The notes beneath the pieces are model-generated. The model searched no databases, had not been told where the DNA came from, and worked only from the letters and a program-made list of their open reading frames with translations. From a virus, in the IMG/VR virus record IMGVR_UViG_3300042468_000288, positions 1 through 31,569 of that record: a DNA stretch of 31,569 nt, one strand, 5' to 3'. Position 1 is the stretch's first letter, and each line of letters begins with the position of its first letter. A program made the position numbers and the translations under genes. Of the stretch, positions 5,414 to 12,819 are shown piece after piece.

Positions 5414-5442
5414 AAAAAAACGCAGTCCCTTACGAAACTGCG
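5414..5442 (-). terminator. Intrinsic terminator of the late (virion/lysis) operon
   Basis: Minus strand CGCAGTTTC-GTAA-GGGACTGCG forms a 9-bp stem (two G.U pairs) with a GNRA-type GUAA loop, followed by TTTTTTT (5414-5420). It lies about 50 bases after the stop of the spanin-like gene and faces the right way to end transcription from the structural genes. Confidence 0.85.
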
Positions 5443-5492
5443 CCTTACTATGAACAAACACCGCCTATGATAACGATGTGCAAATATAATAA

Positions 5493-5933
5493 TTATTTCA
5501 CAACCGCCAACACTCCTAAAATAATTACTCCCAACACCGCCATGCGCTTGTGTCTGCGTTGTTTTCTTATCTCTTTATCTTGCGCTACTATGAGCGTTGA
5601 GTCAGCCACAATAACGCTATCTTTAACCGCAATCTCAACTTCTTTGATTTGGACCAACGTGTCGCACTCTTGGACCACCAACTGAATGAAAGTATCACAT
5701 TCCGCAGGTGCAATTGAACGAATATACTTCACTCTGGTAACGTATATCGTATCACGCTCACGGCTTTTACTCTCCGCTATCCTTGCACGTTCCCGCAACA
5801 CTTCTGTTTGAGTGAGCAAGCTATCAATGTTGTGACCGATATTAAATGGCTCTACGTTCGTTCTGTGGCACGTTCGGTAAGTCATTGCTATAAGCACTAA
5901 CAACAATGCGGCTAACTGCAAGTAAATTCTCAT
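5493..5933 (-). CDS. Spanin-like protein with membrane segments at both ends
   Basis: Residues 5-18 (LQLAALLLVLIAMT) form an N-terminal membrane anchor; a charged, periodic middle (about 36-125) with RERDTIYVTRVKYIRS and repeated D-S/T-L-I-V blocks looks like a coiled coil; residues 129-145 (MAVLGVIILGVLAVV) form a second hydrophobic segment. Position at the end of the lysis region, right before the operon terminator, fits an Rz-like spanin that joins inner and outer membranes during lysis. Two hydrophobic ends are unusual for a classical i-spanin; an alternative is a membrane-bound structural or regulatory protein. No lipoprotein o-spanin partner was seen. Confidence 0.5.
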   Translation of the reverse strand: MRIYLQLAALLLVLIAMTYRTCHRTNVEPFNIGHNIDSLLTQTEVLRERARIAESKSRERDTIYVTRVKYIRSIAPAECDTFIQLVVQECDTLVQIKEVEIAVKDSVIVADSTLIVAQDKEIRKQRRHKRMAVLGVIILGVLAVVK

Positions 5934-6352
5934 ACTACAATAATATTTTTAACATCAACTTTGAACGGCACTCGGACACCGGTATGATCTTCTTCTGCAT
6001 ACGACCCTAAAGTATATCCAATCGGCAACGTTCTACGGCTCGGGAATGTAAACCCTTGCGCTGTTTCGTTCACTATGCAATAATACTCATAACGGCTCAT
6101 TTTAAGCGTTACGTGGCAAAGTTCGCCCACTTGCACCTCACAAATGTATTTGCTTATTTGCTTGCCGTTAAGATAGGTGTACAGGAATAATCTGCAAGTG
6201 CTTGTGTCTTCGCTTCGATTGATGCCTATTCTAACTGAATTTACGTGATGATGCCCACGGCTAAACCCCGCAATCTTCTGTATGCCCTCGCTCGGCTGCA
6301 TATCGGGTACGGCAAACTTAAAGGTCATTATTCGGGGGTTGCACACTAACAT
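5930..6352 (-). CDS. Conserved beta-rich protein of Bacteroidota phages, 140 aa
   Basis: No named function. The block KIAGFSRGHHHVNSVRIGI and the later strands (RTLPIGYTLGSYAEE, VRVPFKVDVKNIIV) resemble a recurrent small protein of Bacteroidota phages and mobile elements with an 'HxNS.R.G' motif, probably a beta sandwich. The ATG at 6352 overlaps the previous stop; an internal ATG at 6328 (MTFKFAVPDMQPS) is a reasonable alternative start. It sits between membrane and spanin-like genes in the lysis region. Confidence 0.6.
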   Translation of the reverse strand: MLVCNPRIMTFKFAVPDMQPSEGIQKIAGFSRGHHHVNSVRIGINRSEDTSTCRLFLYTYLNGKQISKYICEVQVGELCHVTLKMSRYEYYCIVNETAQGFTFPSRRTLPIGYTLGSYAEEDHTGVRVPFKVDVKNIIVV

Positions 6353-6603
6353 CCTGCGCCCTCCTCTCTTCGATCTATTCTCGGTTCGGGTGTGTTATTG
6401 CGTAAGTTAACTATCTGCTCAACGGTTACTATCCCCATACACACCGCAGCGAATATAAGCCACGCATACAACGCTTCTATTTGAGCGGCTGCGGGTATTA
6501 ATCGAGCGGTAATGTATATTGATGTTGCAACGGCTGCGAATGCCGATAGTTTCCGAGCAGAATAGTTGCCCTTGATGTTTTTGAATGATTGGAGTATTTT
6601 CAT
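6346..6603 (-). CDS. Small membrane protein, holin candidate
   Basis: Two hydrophobic stretches, about residues 21-42 (FAAVATSIYITARLIPAA) and 44-65 (LYAWLIFAAVCMGIVTVEQI), with a basic N-terminus and a charged C-terminal tail (EPRIDRREEG). This is the layout of a two-segment holin or a phage membrane accessory protein. It lies among DUF5675 and spanin-like genes, supporting a lysis role. Start ATG overlaps the previous stop. Confidence 0.5.
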   Translation of the reverse strand: MKILQSFKNIKGNYSARKLSAFAAVATSIYITARLIPAAAQIEALYAWLIFAAVCMGIVTVEQIVNLRNNTPEPRIDRREEGAGC

Positions 6604-6803
6604 TGCTTGTTTATTTCATGTTGTAAATACCACAATGCTTTTTGCAAATCTTGCTTTCGGTTGCCTTTTTTGTCCGACCTTAACACATATTTTATAACAT
6701 TCGCCAACTCAAAATTCAAGTTGTAGTGGTTGATTATTTTTATCACCTCCATTGGGTTATCCTCGCCTCCGTAGTGCTTTGGATGGTTGACTGCTTCGCT
6801 CAT
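6600..6803 (-). CDS. DUF3310 family protein
   Basis: Matches the DUF3310 pattern: NHPKHYGG near the N-terminus, EVIKIINHYNLNFELANVIK in the middle, YVLRSDKKGN and DLQKALWYL at the end. The family is widespread in phages; annotations range from unknown to nucleotide-metabolism related, so function is left open. 67 aa is close to the typical length. The start is preceded by AGGAGGTGAT, an exact complement of the 16S 3' tail, ending right at the ATG. It is coupled by ATGA to the 58-aa gene before it. Confidence 0.85.
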   Translation of the reverse strand: MSEAVNHPKHYGGEDNPMEVIKIINHYNLNFELANVIKYVLRSDKKGNRKQDLQKALWYLQHEINKQ

Positions 6804-6976
6804 ATCACCTCCTGCAACTTCAACCGTTCAAACTCTTTTATTGTCATCGTAAACTTATTACCGCTTTCGGCTGCGAACTCCATATGTGGCATTAACTTAC
6901 CACCAATGGGTATGTTAATTAGTCGCAAGTAGGTTATTACTTTGCCCGAGTAGTTGTATCGTTTGCCTTTAATCAT
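6800..6976 (-). CDS. Small protein, 58 aa
   Basis: Reads from ATG at 6976 (MIKGKRYNYSGKVITYLRL) to TGA at 6800-6802. It fills exactly the gap between the DUF5675 and DUF3310 genes with ATGA overlaps at both ends (6973-6976 and 6800-6803), which is strong support for a real gene. The composition is basic with a KFTMTIKEFERLKLQEV helix at the end. Function unknown. Confidence 0.8.
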   Translation of the reverse strand: MIKGKRYNYSGKVITYLRLINIPIGGKLMPHMEFAAESGNKFTMTIKEFERLKLQEVI

Positions 6977-7404
6977 AGTATTGTCAATCTAAAAGAGTTA
7001 GTACCAATAACCGTAAGCATTTGTTTTAGCGTTGCATTTGAGCGTGTTAGTTCAACGATGCCATCACCGTTGAGGTCAGCATAGCCACGACCAACACCGA
7101 TGCAACCTAATAGGTCTGCTTTGCGTGTGTTAGGGTTCTTACTGCCGACATAGTTGGCTTGATGAATTAATATCCAACTGCGAGCGGGTACGTTTTGAAT
7201 ATGATAGTGCCTTGGATATTTTGCGCTTTCACGATAAACTACGTTATAAGTTCCAATAGGTATGCAGGATATTTGCGGTTGGTTATTCAGCCACGGCAAT
7301 TCAATCGTGTCGCAATCGAATATTACTGCGTTGTTTTGCCTTACAATCAGTTTGCCGAGCGTTTGTGTTCGCTGCGGGATGCGGGTGAGTGTTGCTTCAA
7401 TCAT
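6973..7404 (-). CDS. DUF5675 family protein, possible endolysin-type enzyme
   Basis: Has the family pattern: PIGTYNV, YPRHYHIQNVPARSWILIH (His68, His81), then LLGCIGVG with Cys101. The paired His and Cys placement recalls L,D-transpeptidase-like peptidoglycan enzymes, and DUF5675 genes are found in phage lysis regions. A peptidoglycan-acting role is inference; no other endolysin is visible in this window, so this is the best candidate. No signal peptide. Coupled by ATGA on both sides, between a small membrane protein and the 58-aa gene. Confidence 0.8.
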   Translation of the reverse strand: MIEATLTRIPQRTQTLGKLIVRQNNAVIFDCDTIELPWLNNQPQISCIPIGTYNVVYRESAKYPRHYHIQNVPARSWILIHQANYVGSKNPNTRKADLLGCIGVGRGYADLNGDGIVELTRSNATLKQMLTVIGTNSFRLTIL

Positions 7405-7619
7405 CCCTTTATCGATTTATACCAAGTGAATAAAGTAATCGGCAACGTTGCAAGCACAGCACTCAATGAAAAGCAAACGAACGCTTGAAGCACTCGGCTT
7501 TCCATTGTAATAATTTCTAATGCAATGTTTTTAAAGTCGGATAATACCGCAGTATTAATCACGACTGAAACGACCGCAAACACGGTCGTTTGAAATAATT
7601 TTTTTTGATTTCGGCTCAT
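7401..7619 (-). CDS. Small two-segment membrane protein, holin candidate
   Basis: Hydrophobic stretches at about residues 10-27 (TTVFAVVSVVINTAVLS) and 45-66 (AFVCFSLSAVLATLPITLF), with KSIKG at the end. It directly precedes the DUF5675 gene with an ATGA overlap, the usual place for a holin. An AGGAGGG Shine-Dalgarno (7627-7633) lies 8 bases before the ATG. A perfect 9-bp inverted repeat is embedded in the gene (7568-7591). Confidence 0.55.
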   Translation of the reverse strand: MSRNQKKLFQTTVFAVVSVVINTAVLSDFKNIALEIITMESRVLQAFVCFSLSAVLATLPITLFTWYKSIKG

Positions 7620-7825
7620 CTTGCTGCCCTCCTATTCTTTGCCTTACGTGCTTGCGAACGATAGGTTTGTTTAGTGTGGTAGTAAGGAATGTATATTGGT
7701 GATGTGCCGTAGCTTACCGATGCTGCTTCATAGCCAACATTTGGATTGGTAAGTGTCATTGTTTGAGAGTCACCACTTGCCATCATTGCAGCCAAACCTG
7801 CAAGTAATACTGATTTGTTTTTCAT
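7616..7825 (-). CDS. Small secreted-like or structural protein, 69 aa
   Basis: Not recognised. KNKSVLLAGLAAMMASG is a short signal-like N-terminus; the middle is uncharged and rich in Y, S and T (YEAASVSYGTSPIYIPYY); the C-terminus is strongly basic (RSQARKAKNRRAAR). It is the first gene behind a perfect internal promoter at 7849-7879. Leader ends AAAAACCTATG. Confidence 0.65.
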   Translation of the reverse strand: MKNKSVLLAGLAAMMASGDSQTMTLTNPNVGYEAASVSYGTSPIYIPYYHTKQTYRSQARKAKNRRAAR

Positions 7826-7848
7826 AGGTTTTTAGTTTTAGTTCGCCG

Positions 7849-7879
7849 CAAATATACAAATATTTTTTATTCTCGCAAA
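7849..7879 (-). promoter_or_regulatory. Strong Bacteroidota-type internal promoter before lysis genes
   Basis: Minus strand TTTG (7876-7879), exactly 19 bases, TATATTTG (7849-7856): a full match to the Bacteroidota consensus, 24 bases before the ATG at 7825. It would let the lysis genes be transcribed independently of the long structural transcript. It overlaps the stop region of the 49-aa ORF. Confidence 0.75.
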
Positions 7880-8016
7880 CCTAACCAAACCAACACCGCC
7901 CCTAACACGGTCTTAACCGCCCTGCGATACTCTGCTCGCATAAGGATGACAAACACAACGGCCACGATTGCAACCGCTACGAATGGCTTAACGACCGTTA
8001 GCGTTTCGTTGGTCAT
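7867..8016 (-). CDS. Putative small membrane protein, 49 aa
   Basis: ATG at 8016 opens MTNETLTVVKPFVAVAIVAV and ends ...VLVWLGLRE, TAA at 7867. The first hydrophobic helix (about residues 11-26) is followed by RAEYRRAVK and a second apolar stretch, giving an N-out/C-in hairpin or a single-pass protein. It overlaps the end of the preceding gene by 29 bases in another frame and fills an otherwise empty gap. GAAAGG lies 8 bases before the ATG. Holin-like character is inference. Confidence 0.5.
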   Translation of the reverse strand: MTNETLTVVKPFVAVAIVAVVFVILMRAEYRRAVKTVLGAVLVWLGLRE

Positions 8017-8266
8017 TTTTTAACCTTTCCAACTCAATTTTGTTCTTTTTGTACGCAAGCCAACCGTTGACAATACCTAAAATAACCACGATTAACGAAC
8101 CTATTTTTATTGCCCACTTAGTAAATTCGTCCATATCAACTCCGCTTGTATAAAGTTCAACAAATAAAGTAGTAGTGCCTATCATCACTTGCAGTATAGC
8201 ACCTAATATAGTTCCGCCAAATAAATCAGTAATCGTGCTGTGCGCTTGCGCTATGTCGTGGTTCAT
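7988..8266 (-). CDS. Membrane protein, holin candidate, 92 aa
   Basis: Hydrophobic segments at about residues 15-36 (FGGTILGAILQVMIGTTTLF) and 51-70 (AIKIGSLIVVILGIVNGWLA), then a strongly charged C-tail (YKKNKIELERLKNDQRN). This is a typical class II holin-like profile, and the gene lies just after the tail fiber and before the lysis promoter. Start overlaps the previous stop as ATGA. Confidence 0.55.
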   Translation of the reverse strand: MNHDIAQAHSTITDLFGGTILGAILQVMIGTTTLFVELYTSGVDMDEFTKWAIKIGSLIVVILGIVNGWLAYKKNKIELERLKNDQRNANGR

Positions 8267-8421
8267 AAGGTTTCAACTGCTATTTTGAGTTCATCCATTG
8301 TTTTGTATTCGGTGTCGGCAAGGTAAACATATCTAATTGAATGTTCAAGTTCGATATGGCATCCAACATCATCAACTTGCTCAAAGTAGTTGCTTGTTAC
8401 TTTTAAATTGTATATTATCAT
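8263..8421 (-). CDS. Small protein, 52 aa
   Basis: Start chosen at the ATG at 8421 (MIIYNLKVTSNYFEQVDDVG) since it overlaps the stop of the tail fiber as ATGA; a longer reading to 8505 would lie inside the fiber gene. Short mixed alpha/beta protein without membrane segment or known motif. Directly follows the fiber, so a fiber chaperone or accessory role is possible but unsupported. Confidence 0.6.
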   Translation of the reverse strand: MIIYNLKVTSNYFEQVDDVGCHIELEHSIRYVYLADTEYKTMDELKIAVETL

Positions 8422-10631
8422 GTTAAAGAAATTATATTGCAATTTGAACTGTCGCCAGTTGAAGCATTTTGTATGGCTACGATTAAGAAACCCGAAACAG
8501 TCCAATTAATTGCAGCCGTTGTTAATGCTGCTGCAACTGCACCGTAACAATTATTAGCAGCAGTTGTTGCGTTAAATACTTGTGTTCCATTGCCTGTTCC
8601 ATCAGCAACTTCAATTCCTAAATGCCTAATTGTAAATTGCGTTGCAGTATTGTTTGACCCTGTGCTTGCAAGCAATATAGCCCCTGTTAATGATGCAGTT
8701 GTATTCCAATAAAGTCTAACCGTTGCACCACCTGCTGTACCTGTTTTTTTAATTTGAAAAAATACAATTGGAGCATCATTTGCCCCTCTTGCATTTGCTG
8801 ATAACGTCAATGTTTTACATAGTGTATTATTAGTTGTTCCAGTAACCGCAGTACCATCACCAACACTTGCAATTCTTGACAATGAATTTATCTGCGTTTG
8901 AATGTTACTTGTAACGCCATCTAAATAGCCAAATTCGGTATTGCTTACATTCGCATTAATGTCGGTTGCTGCTACTTGCCTTGCTGTCCATAAACCTGTT
9001 GTTGAATTGTAAAACAAACCATCCTTGTTGACAGGCGTTTGCGCACTTACATCATGCAATTCATCAAGTTCATAACCATTCTGCACTTTCACGTACATTC
9101 TACCTGCTGAACCTGCGCTTGCAGTGGTTACCGTTGCAACATAAACTAAATGATTTGGTGCAAATGGCTTTGTTCTTGTTATCGCTCCGTTTGTTGCTCC
9201 CAAGTAAACACTATCACCGTCAACAAATGGTGAACCTAATATGCTCAACCCATCAATTAAACCTTGCAATATAATTATACCCTTTTGATTGGCTGCTATA
9301 CTTGATGAAAACACAACACCAACTGTTCTTGCTGATGTAGCATCACTTGTATTGTTTGCTAACTTAACGGTCATTCTATCACCTGTACCACCAAATGCAT
9401 ACACTACTTGCCCCTTTGTAATAGATACGCTTTCAGCATTGGTAACGTATGCAAACAAGCTATTAGGCGAAGTTCCGATACATTGAAAACCATCCAATGT
9501 TGAGTTGAATACACAAAGCATTTCAGCACCATCCCATATATCGCCACCAATCAAAGCACCATCGTTATTGCGGTATAGTGATTTTGCCCCAAGCGTGTTA
9601 ATGTTCAACGTTGCTGCGGTTGTGTTTCCGTTTGTAAATCGTATTAAGTAAGTGTCCCCATCAACATACCCTGTAACACCTACTATTGTTGTTGTGTATG
9701 TGTCAGTACCTGCTGCGGTTGCCTTTGTGATGCCGCCTAAACCTGTCAAATCACTCAACATTGCAAAGGTTTCTGTGCCTGTTAGTTTGTCGGGTAGTTG
9801 TGCGAAGTAACCTGCGGTTGCTTGTGATGCATTTATGCTTACAACTCCTGTATTGCCCGTTGCTATGTCTATTACACCATTGTTTAATGTTGTTGCATTC
9901 CCTGCCCCATCATCCGATGATAATTTATTTGTCGTTGCAAACCCAACATCCGTAACTTGTTGCAAGTCGGGTGTGGAAGTTGTAGCGGTAAATGTATCGG
10001 TTGTGATGTTGTAAGTGCCTATTGTACCCGAAGCCACATCGATTGCATACACAACATTAGTATTGTTAGCTATGGCATACACTTGCAAAATAAGTGTGTT
10101 GCCTACCGCATCGGTTACGTTGTACAATGTTGTAGTGCTTAATGATGAGGTTGTTTGTAACCCTTGCAAACCTGTTACGGTTGTGCTTATTATCGAAGCA
10201 TTCCCACTACCTACCAACACCGTGAACGTATCTGTGTTGATGTTGTATGTACCAATCTCTGCCGTTGTCAAGTCAATGGCAAATGGGTAAAGTGTGATGT
10301 TACTATCGGCAATTACTAACAATATTTTAGTAGCACCAACGGCATCGTTTACTTGATATAATTTGTACCCAATTGCGGTGTTAGTGGTCAACAAAGTAAC
10401 CAAATCAGCACGTGATATATTCTCGTTGTAATAAGATGAAAACATACTCCCAACCGCATCAAGTCCAACGTAACCATTGGGTTGGTCTTTATCCGAAATT
10501 ATGTTCGGTGATGAGTCGAGCAAATTCACAAGTCGGTCTTGTGCATTCTGCCCGGTAATGAAATTTATTACGTTGTTAAAGATATTCGTAGTAATATCCG
10601 TGAGCATTTGCGCTCTATTCTTCTGTGCCAT
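8418..10631 (-). CDS. Tail fiber-like protein, 737 aa
   Basis: Long, Thr/Asn/Ala-rich, repetitive beta sequence without enzymatic motif, typical of trimeric tail fibers. It carries the fiber hallmark EFGYLDGVTSNIQTQINSL near residue 590. An internal duplication is clear: residues about 90-136 (KLYQVNDAVG ... EIGTYNINTDTF) match 168-214 (TLYNVTDAVG ... TIGTYNITTDTF). The C-terminal 130 residues are unrelated to the repeats and probably form the receptor-binding tip. It lies last among virion genes, right before lysis genes. Predicted role: host recognition at the tail end. Confidence 0.75.
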   Translation of the reverse strand: MAQKNRAQMLTDITTNIFNNVINFITGQNAQDRLVNLLDSSPNIISDKDQPNGYVGLDAVGSMFSSYYNENISRADLVTLLTTNTAIGYKLYQVNDAVGATKILLVIADSNITLYPFAIDLTTAEIGTYNINTDTFTVLVGSGNASIISTTVTGLQGLQTTSSLSTTTLYNVTDAVGNTLILQVYAIANNTNVVYAIDVASGTIGTYNITTDTFTATTSTPDLQQVTDVGFATTNKLSSDDGAGNATTLNNGVIDIATGNTGVVSINASQATAGYFAQLPDKLTGTETFAMLSDLTGLGGITKATAAGTDTYTTTIVGVTGYVDGDTYLIRFTNGNTTAATLNINTLGAKSLYRNNDGALIGGDIWDGAEMLCVFNSTLDGFQCIGTSPNSLFAYVTNAESVSITKGQVVYAFGGTGDRMTVKLANNTSDATSARTVGVVFSSSIAANQKGIIILQGLIDGLSILGSPFVDGDSVYLGATNGAITRTKPFAPNHLVYVATVTTASAGSAGRMYVKVQNGYELDELHDVSAQTPVNKDGLFYNSTTGLWTARQVAATDINANVSNTEFGYLDGVTSNIQTQINSLSRIASVGDGTAVTGTTNNTLCKTLTLSANARGANDAPIVFFQIKKTGTAGGATVRLYWNTTASLTGAILLASTGSNNTATQFTIRHLGIEVADGTGNGTQVFNATTAANNCYGAVAAALTTAAINWTVSGFLIVAIQNASTGDSSNCNIISLT

Positions 10632-10633
10632 CT

Positions 10634-11227
10634 TTACGGAATGTCAAATGAGTCATCAAAGCTATTATCAAATGAAGCACCATACACGTTCGTGCTAACA
10701 TTGCAAACGAACACGTTGTCGGGTTTCAAATATTGTTGTGGTAATTGGTCGTGAGTCCAACGTGCCGTAATGGTATACAACACATCATCTTTCACGCTAT
10801 TTTTTATTGGTAAATTTACCGTTAAATTGCAAGGTCTTTGCGCCAAGTGTAGCATCGTTTCTGTAATGAATGCAAGGTAATAATTTCTACTGCCATTTAT
10901 CGCATTGTAGTGGTCTACATTGCCATAAAAGTCGGGGTCTTGATACGTTACGATGTGGTTAAATGCCACAAATGTTTCTTCGCTATATCCGTAACCTCTG
11001 CCGTTGATAGGGTCTGCATTGTACTCGCCATTAGTTTCGGGCAATAATACTATCATTCCAAGGTTCACACCTGCCTGCCACACGACAGGGTTTTCGGGGT
11101 CAATTATTACTTGATTATAAAACGATTTGTGTATCAATGCAACACCTCGCACTCGACCCATTTCGGCCTCGCAGGTGCAAGATTGATGCGTTGGTATTTC
11201 ATTGCAGTTACTCGGATAGTAAGCCAT
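10634..11227 (-). CDS. Tail-tube-like structural protein, second paralog
   Basis: Paralog of the upstream 11278-11820 product: both begin MAYYPS.C, have a following Cys cluster (CTCEAEMGRVR), share G-S-R-N-Y/F near residue 112 and end with PDNVFVC. The sequence is beta-rich and about 200 aa, as expected for a tail tube subunit or its decorated variant. It follows tail completion genes in order and precedes the fiber. An additional C-terminal tail (SFDNSFDDSFDIP) is an Asp/Phe repeat absent from the paralog. Exact role (tube versus decoration) is not decided by sequence. Confidence 0.55.
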   Translation of the reverse strand: MAYYPSNCNEIPTHQSCTCEAEMGRVRGVALIHKSFYNQVIIDPENPVVWQAGVNLGMIVLLPETNGEYNADPINGRGYGYSEETFVAFNHIVTYQDPDFYGNVDHYNAINGSRNYYLAFITETMLHLAQRPCNLTVNLPIKNSVKDDVLYTITARWTHDQLPQQYLKPDNVFVCNVSTNVYGASFDNSFDDSFDIP

Positions 11228-11244
11228 TGCGTTGAGGTTTTAAA

Positions 11245-11277
11245 ATTGATGCGACCTTACGGGGTCGCTAAATCAAT
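11245..11277 (-). terminator. Hairpin between the two tail-tube-like paralogs
   Basis: Minus strand ATTGAT-tta-GCGACC-ccgtaa-GGTCGC-ATCAAT gives two stacked 6-bp helices with a 3-base bulge, followed by TTTTAAAA. The T-run is only four long, so partial termination or RNA processing is more likely than full stop. It would lower expression of the second paralog relative to the first. Confidence 0.55.
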
Positions 11278-11820
11278 TTATGGTACGTAACAAGTAAACA
11301 CGTTGTCTGGTGTTGTCGCTTCCGCAGGGAAATTCTCCGATGTCCATTTTACCTCGATATCCCAAGTACGCTCCAACTTTAAGTCGTTTGCGATAGGGTT
11401 CTTTGGTACGATTGTACACGGTTCATCACTTATTGCGATTACGGTTTCACTTCTGAATGCCACGTGGAAATTGCGCGAACCTTTGATTGAGTTGAAATGT
11501 GGTTGGTTGCCAACATAGTTAGGGTCTTTGTATGATAACATAAAGGTGTAGCTATTCAACTGCTCCTCTGTATCACCGTAACCTTGCCCCATATTTGGTG
11601 TTCCGCCATCAAATTCACCCTGTACTTCGGGATAAACATAAATGTCACCCGATGCGATACCTGCCGCCCATAACGATGAGTTTTCAATGTCGGTAATGAG
11701 CGTTGGGTAGTATTGTTTGTTAACGAATGCAACTGAACGTACGCGAGATAATTCAACCCCGCAAGTTCCGCATACGTGGTCTGCGATGTTTGAGTCGCAA
11801 CCCGATGGATAATATGCCAT
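11278..11820 (-). CDS. Tail-tube-like structural protein, first paralog (major tail candidate)
   Basis: 180-aa beta-rich protein starting MAYYPSGCDS with a Cys cluster (C..C near residues 17-20), then GRVR-like LSRVRSVAFVNKQYY, GSRNFHVAF and C-terminal TPDNVFTCYVP. It sits directly after the tail completion gene, the normal place of the major tail (tube) protein in siphophages. A hairpin after the gene separates it from its paralog. The call rests on position and size more than on recognised motifs. Confidence 0.55.
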   Translation of the reverse strand: MAYYPSGCDSNIADHVCGTCGVELSRVRSVAFVNKQYYPTLITDIENSSLWAAGIASGDIYVYPEVQGEFDGGTPNMGQGYGDTEEQLNSYTFMLSYKDPNYVGNQPHFNSIKGSRNFHVAFRSETVIAISDEPCTIVPKNPIANDLKLERTWDIEVKWTSENFPAEATTPDNVFTCYVP

Positions 11821-11834
11821 TTTTATTTATGGTT

Positions 11835-12386
11835 TTAGCATACGCAGAAATCTTGACAACCTCTGCGGTATGTTGATTTGATTGTGTATCGGACTGCTAT
11901 TAGTCCATATTGACCTCCAACTCTCACGGTTGGTTCGGTGCATTCTTCTTTGAAAACAACGTTGCTATTCATCTCCGTACTTGCTACCTCGATAGTGCAA
12001 CCGAATATTTGCAAGCTCTCACACGTTGCTTTACTCATCACACTTGGAAGCGCGGACACAAACCAATCTTTAATCGTTTCAAAACTGATTGCAGCGCGTG
12101 TAAATATTATTAGTTGAACAGGTGTTGTTTCCTCTACCTTGTCCATTTTGTTTCCGTAATCAAACTCCATCAAGTTGAATGATGAGGTTGATGTTCTGTG
12201 ATACCAACTTAATTTATATTGGTCTTGCAAAAAAGGATTGATAATATCCTCGCCATTAATAATGCCTGGGTATCTTTTTTCGCCATCGAAATAAAAGTCA
12301 GCCATACCAAACGCACGTTTGTTTTCAACCTTGATGGCTGCTAACAATGCTTTGTCAATCTCTGCTATGATGGTCTTATTTTGCAT
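11835..12386 (-). CDS. Tail completion / tail terminator-like protein
   Basis: 183 aa, located between the gp10-like protein and the tail-tube-like gene, where tail terminator (gpU-like) proteins usually lie. Helical N-terminus (EIDKALLAAIKVENKR), then strands with PVQLIIFTRAAISFETIKDW typical of the alpha/beta tail terminator fold. It ends in a Cys-rich RRGCQDFCVC. Assignment is from synteny plus general fold impression. Starts inside the end of the preceding gene. Confidence 0.5.
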   Translation of the reverse strand: MQNKTIIAEIDKALLAAIKVENKRAFGMADFYFDGEKRYPGIINGEDIINPFLQDQYKLSWYHRTSTSSFNLMEFDYGNKMDKVEETTPVQLIIFTRAAISFETIKDWFVSALPSVMSKATCESLQIFGCTIEVASTEMNSNVVFKEECTEPTVRVGGQYGLIAVRYTIKSTYRRGCQDFCVC

Positions 12387-12819
12387 TTAATATTGCTTGT
12401 GAGGTAGCTTCGGCAGCTATGCGAGTGATTTCTATTTCGTGTTCGGTCAACTGCCAAATGTCACCGTATTTTTCTGTTAAGTGTTTTATTTTTTCATCGT
12501 TGCTTGGTGATGTGTTGCCTATCGTGTAACCGTTGTCAGTTGCTTTCAATGTGTACCCATTTTCAAGTTCACGTGTTAACGATGCAACAACATCCTTATC
12601 GGCAGTCCTATTGTAACGTTCACGCACTTTCATATAGCTATTTGAGTACGTTCCAATCTTACTACCCTTGCTATTCTCGCCTTTAACGTGTATTCGCTCG
12701 CGTAATTCGGGCAACACCGCCAAAGCAGCAGCGCGTGATATGGTTTCGGGGTTGTCTAACTCCCGAAACTTTGCAAGCATTGTGCCTATTACAAATGGTA
12801 TGTTGTCCGTTATCTGCAT
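12376..12819 (-). CDS. HK97 gp10-like / virion morphogenesis protein
   Basis: 147 aa with the features of head-tail closure or gp10-like proteins: an N-terminal helix (IPFVIGTMLAKFRELDN), AALAVLPELRERIHVKGENS, followed by a YMKVRERYNR stretch and strand pairs (YTLKATDNGYTIGNTSP), ending in a long helix. Position between capsid-region genes and tail terminator agrees. Likely acts at the head-tail junction. Confidence 0.6.
   Translation of the reverse strand: MQITDNIPFVIGTMLAKFRELDNPETISRAAALAVLPELRERIHVKGENSKGSKIGTYSNSYMKVRERYNRTADKDVVASLTRELENGYTLKATDNGYTIGNTSPSNDEKIKHLTEKYGDIWQLTEHEIEITRIAAEATSQAILNAK

Noticed and set aside
7243-7250. GTTATAAG inside the DUF5675 gene as another attC-like box
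   Set aside because: No inverted partner box or arms within 150 bases; lies in conserved coding sequence, so a chance match.
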